Source of the DNA: Cololabis saira
Lineage: Eukaryota; Chordata; Actinopteri; Beloniformes; Belonidae
Assembly (NCBI RefSeq): GCF_033807715.1
Contig: NC_084592.1
Span: 24,524,001-24,588,000 of the forward strand
Length of the DNA stretch: 64,000 nucleotides
Direction of reading: 5' to 3'
In this document: positions 61,567 through 64,000 of the stretch, one piece after another
Layout of the letters: the number at the start of each line of letters is the position of its first letter
How positions within the stretch are numbered: position 1 is the stretch's first letter
The notes under the pieces: model-generated
Seen by the model: the letters and a program-made list of their open reading frames with translations, nothing else
The model's database searches: none
What the model was told of the DNA's origin: nothing
Program-made: the position numbers and the translations under genes

Positions 61567-61692
61567 ATGCTCCAGGTCAGAGCCACCTTGCAACAGCTCT
61601 CATAATCGCCATGTCCACCATTTTTATCATGGCCATCGCCATCGTCCTCATCATCATGTTCTACATCTTGAAGGCCAAACCGAGTGGCCAGG
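61567..61692 (+). CDS. edar: EDAR exon 7: transmembrane helix
   Basis: It is 126 nt, entering in phase 1 (completing residue 173), with 41 codons (174-214) and one base over; the donor is CAGG|GTGAGG. It reads [20 protein letters not shown] and then [12 protein letters not shown] followed by KAKP. This is a single membrane helix at about residues 182-207 with a basic stop-transfer signal. The [15 protein letters not shown] stretch is essentially invariant in vertebrate EDAR and is the strongest single identifier of the gene here. Confidence 0.97.
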
Positions 61693-61788
61693 GTGAGGAT
61701 CACACAGAAACACAGTGCACATCATCTCGCATCAAAAGCTGGGATTTGGGCTTTACAGAGTTGTGTGTGTATGTGTTTGTGTCTGCAG
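61693..61788 (+). other. edar: EDAR intron 7
   Basis: A 96-bp phase-1 GT-AG intron with a T/G-rich 3' portion ending TGTGTCTGCAG. Confidence 0.9.
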
Positions 61789-61863
61789 CATGTTGTTCCG
61801 GACAAGTTGTGAAGGCAGTGGAGGCTCAGACCAACAAACAGGAAGACAAGAAAGACATGCCTG
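61789..61863 (+). CDS. edar: EDAR exon 8: start of the cytoplasmic tail
   Basis: It is 75 nt, entering in phase 1 (completing Ala215), with 24 codons (216-239) and one base over; donor CCTG|GTAAGA. It reads [20 protein letters not shown] and then KDMP. The ACC..., VEAQ.., and acidic/lysine-rich order is that of the EDAR cytoplasmic juxtamembrane segment. The downstream tail and death domain that binds EDARADD are not in the window. Confidence 0.93.
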
Positions 61864-62671
61864 GTAAGACAGGACACACAGCAGTGAATTACACTGTGTT
61901 TTATTGTCTTTACTGTTTTTCCACTGTCATAATTAGAGGTTTTTAGTTGTTAAACACAAAAAAAAAGTTAGTATGTTTACTGGCACATTGGCATTGTGGT
62001 TATAAACCTCATCCTGAGTTGATTATACTTACTGTCAATTTTACGTGAAACACAAGGAACCTTATTATACACTTGTGTACACGATTCTAACTTTATCCAC
62101 ATTTCTGGCCACACGCGTGGTTGCAGGCTTATTTCTGTGGCAAAAGGCCAGCTCGCATATTCTTATTGTGGTTTCTCAATACCTGGATATGGCCTTGGAC
62201 GCAGGTTTCTGAAAAACAAACAGAGCCAATAAATAAATAAATCTTGTTCTGTCTGTGAGATCCCCGCCTCCTAAAAGCATTTAGCTGAAATCTTTGTTCT
62301 TAGCGAGTGCACTGCTGTGCACTAGCGCTGAGGTCGAGGTCCCTGCGGTACTATTGGCGCTTGTGGACAGAGCATACAATTCCAGTGACAGCCTTTTTAT
62401 GATTTTTGCCTTCAAGTACCACCGCAATGGTTATGAAAAAAAAAAAATAAATAAATAAAGATGTGCTCAAAGTGTAGACGTTCCGCTTCAATTTATGAGG
62501 TTTCAGAAAAATACAGCATTTAGCAAAGTAGCTTAATTTCCTAGGGCTTTAAAGGGATAAGAAACAAAACAACAACAAAAACAGCTTGACATTGTTAGAC
62601 GTTGGGGGTGGTTGGGTGGAATTTCCCAGAATGCGCTAAGACAGCGCATCTACTTACTCTGTAGTGTAATA

Positions 62672-62855
62672 CTCTACTGCAGGGGTTAGTCGCTCGTCCA
62701 GGGCAGCAGTCCTGCACGTTTTAGATGTTGCCTTGCATCAATACACCTGACTCTAAGTAAAAGTCTTCGGCAGCTCATCATTCAGGTCTGCACAAGGGTA
62801 AAACGTGCAGGACTGCAGCCCTCGAGGACCGACTATGGGCTCCCCTGCTCTACAG
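62672..62855. mobile_element. Short hAT-type MITE with 8-bp target duplication
   Basis: The element is 62680-62847 (168 bp), with CAGGGG ends and imperfect inverted repeats of about 45 bp. The inner arm GCAGTCCTGCACGTTTTA is matched on the other strand. The flanking 8-mers CTCTACTG and CTCTACAG agree at seven positions. No coding capacity. Confidence 0.8.
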
Positions 62856-63347
62856 TCTCTGTCGGAGTCTCTGTATGTTGGGAGAAGTGAAGTGAAATAA
62901 TCAGCAAAACTAACTTTCGGACACTACAATTGTCATTTTTATCAGTCCGGTTTGTGTGATTCCATCAAACAGATAAAGCGTGAAGCTAATGCAGTGCTGT
63001 GCAGCCAAGAGGCGAGATGTCGCACACAGCCAGCTTCAGAAACCTGGAAATATGTCAGTTCAGTTGCAGTAAAATGAGAGAAACTAGGCCCTACTCTAGG
63101 TAGCTTTAAAGAAGGATTACGTCACAGCCTTGGTAAGCTCAGACGTGATTTAGAACCACTTTGACGCAGTAAATTAAGAGACAATGTGCTGTTTCAGATG
63201 GGAAAACTTCAGCAGATTATATATTTTGTTGTTGTTCATCTTAAGTGGGTATCACAAAGCTCTGATGTTGTACACCCCACATGAGCTAGGGGGTGGAGCC
63301 AAGTCAAGTAGCTGACTCCACCCCCTAAAAATGGCTCTAATGACCAG

Positions 63348-64000
63348 GGGCCTCATTTATAAAAGAGTGCGTAGGATTCATACTAAAAGTGTACGTGCGC
63401 TCAAAAGCCGAAAATGGCGTGCGCACAAAAAAATCCTGATTTATAAAACCGTGTGCACGCACATCTGCACGCAATGTTCTCTTTATAAATCACAGTCCAC
63501 TCGGCAGGTTGCGCACGTGAATTCGCCTCATATCCCGCCCTCTACAAGCCCACTTTCTACCATGAATGGTCAATGCAAAGTACTTCATGACTGTTTTTGC
63601 ATATAAATGAGCCTGCTGATCAATGGTGTTTTACACTCAAAAATCATGGCAGGGAAGACCAGAAAGCGAAATTTCACGGAGACCGAGATCGAGATGCTTG
63701 TGGATGAGGTGGAGGCCAGGAAAACGACATTATTTGGTGGTCACAGTAGTGGCATCACTAACAAAAAGAAAGGGAGTGAGTGGCAGCCCCTGTATATGCA
63801 CCGGGATGGCGCGATTCCGGCGGGTCGGTCTAACACTGGAATCAGTTCAGCACATAGATCCAAGAGCACTGCTCTAGGGAATCCAAATCGGCTTATTAGC
63901 CAGTCATCATCATGGGCCAGGAAATCTTCATGATCCTGATCCTGCCATTCACGTGATCCTCAAGTAGTGCCAACGCATCCATTGTGCAGCATTACGCATG
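63348..64000 (+). mobile_element. PIF/Harbinger-type element, left part, cut by the window edge
   Basis: Begins GGGGCCTCATTTATAAAA, a terminus typical of fish Harbinger elements, followed by a region rich in TTTATAAA and GTGCGCACG-type motifs. At 63646 an ATG opens MAGKTRKRNFTETEIEMLVD, continuing E..ARKTTLFGG..SGITNKKKGSEW. This is the start of the Myb/SANT-like DNA-binding protein these elements carry beside their transposase. The frame then departs from the family pattern (from about 63785) and ends at 63933, so the ORF looks truncated or frameshifted. Confidence 0.75.

Larger units (their letters stand above)
61864..64000 (+). other. edar: EDAR intron 8, partial (continues beyond the window)
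   Basis: Starts with the GTAAGAC donor. No death-domain exon is visible before the right edge. Contains a short hAT MITE, an A-rich tract near 62437-62459, an imperfect inverted repeat at about 63285-63325 (GGGGGTGGAG versus CTCCACCCCC arms) and the left part of a Harbinger-like element. Confidence 0.75.

Noticed and set aside
61864..64000. Search for the EDAR death-domain exons
   Set aside because: No frame resembling the death domain or the acidic segment before it was found before the window edge.

Overview
The window is vertebrate nuclear DNA, almost certainly from a ray-finned (teleost) fish. It has long AT-rich introns, many CA/GT, AT and TCCA microsatellites, GT-AG exons, and a fish-type mix of hAT, Tc1, Harbinger, L2, RTE and L1-like remnants. 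There is no prokaryotic gene organisation. Only two protein-coding genes can be supported, and both are incomplete because they run off the window.

Layout. (1) Positions 1-19470 are intron 1 of a minus-strand gene. Its first coding exon (19471-19836) encodes the N-terminal RING finger of an SH3RF3 (POSH2)-type E3 ligase. (2) About 11 kb of intergenic DNA follows (roughly 20000-31000), holding tandem palindromic MITEs, an L2 LINE end, Tc1 remnants and a duplicated unclassified repeat. (3) From about 31 kb to the right edge lies the plus-strand gene EDAR (ectodysplasin A receptor). A probable non-coding first exon sits in a CpG-rich patch ending at 31330. Seven coding exons follow (43718-43768, 48935-49054, 52473-52654, 56653-56738, 61386-61463, 61567-61692, 61789-61863). 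Their phases join without conflict into about 240 residues: signal peptide, TNFR cysteine-rich ectodomain, stalk, one membrane helix and the start of the cytoplasmic tail. The death-domain exons should lie beyond 64000.

The head-to-head SH3RF3/EDAR arrangement matches the order I recall from human chromosome 2, which supports both identifications. The two genes are not known to form one pathway. EDAR signals through EDARADD to NF-kB in scale, fin, tooth and skin-appendage placodes. SH3RF3 is a RING/SH3 scaffold linked to JNK signalling.

Most of the structure worth a second look is transposon architecture around key exons. Two near-identical hAT elements with intact 8-bp target duplications sit in direct orientation around the EDAR start-codon exon. 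Inverted L2 LINE 3' ends bracket SH3RF3 exon 1. A nested inverted-repeat element ends 50 bp from the SH3RF3 exon 1 donor. Inside EDAR there are three hypotheses that transcripts could test: a possible alternative terminal exon (secreted receptor), a frame-preserving tandem acceptor, and an open in-frame 5' extension. I saw no clearly new biological system.
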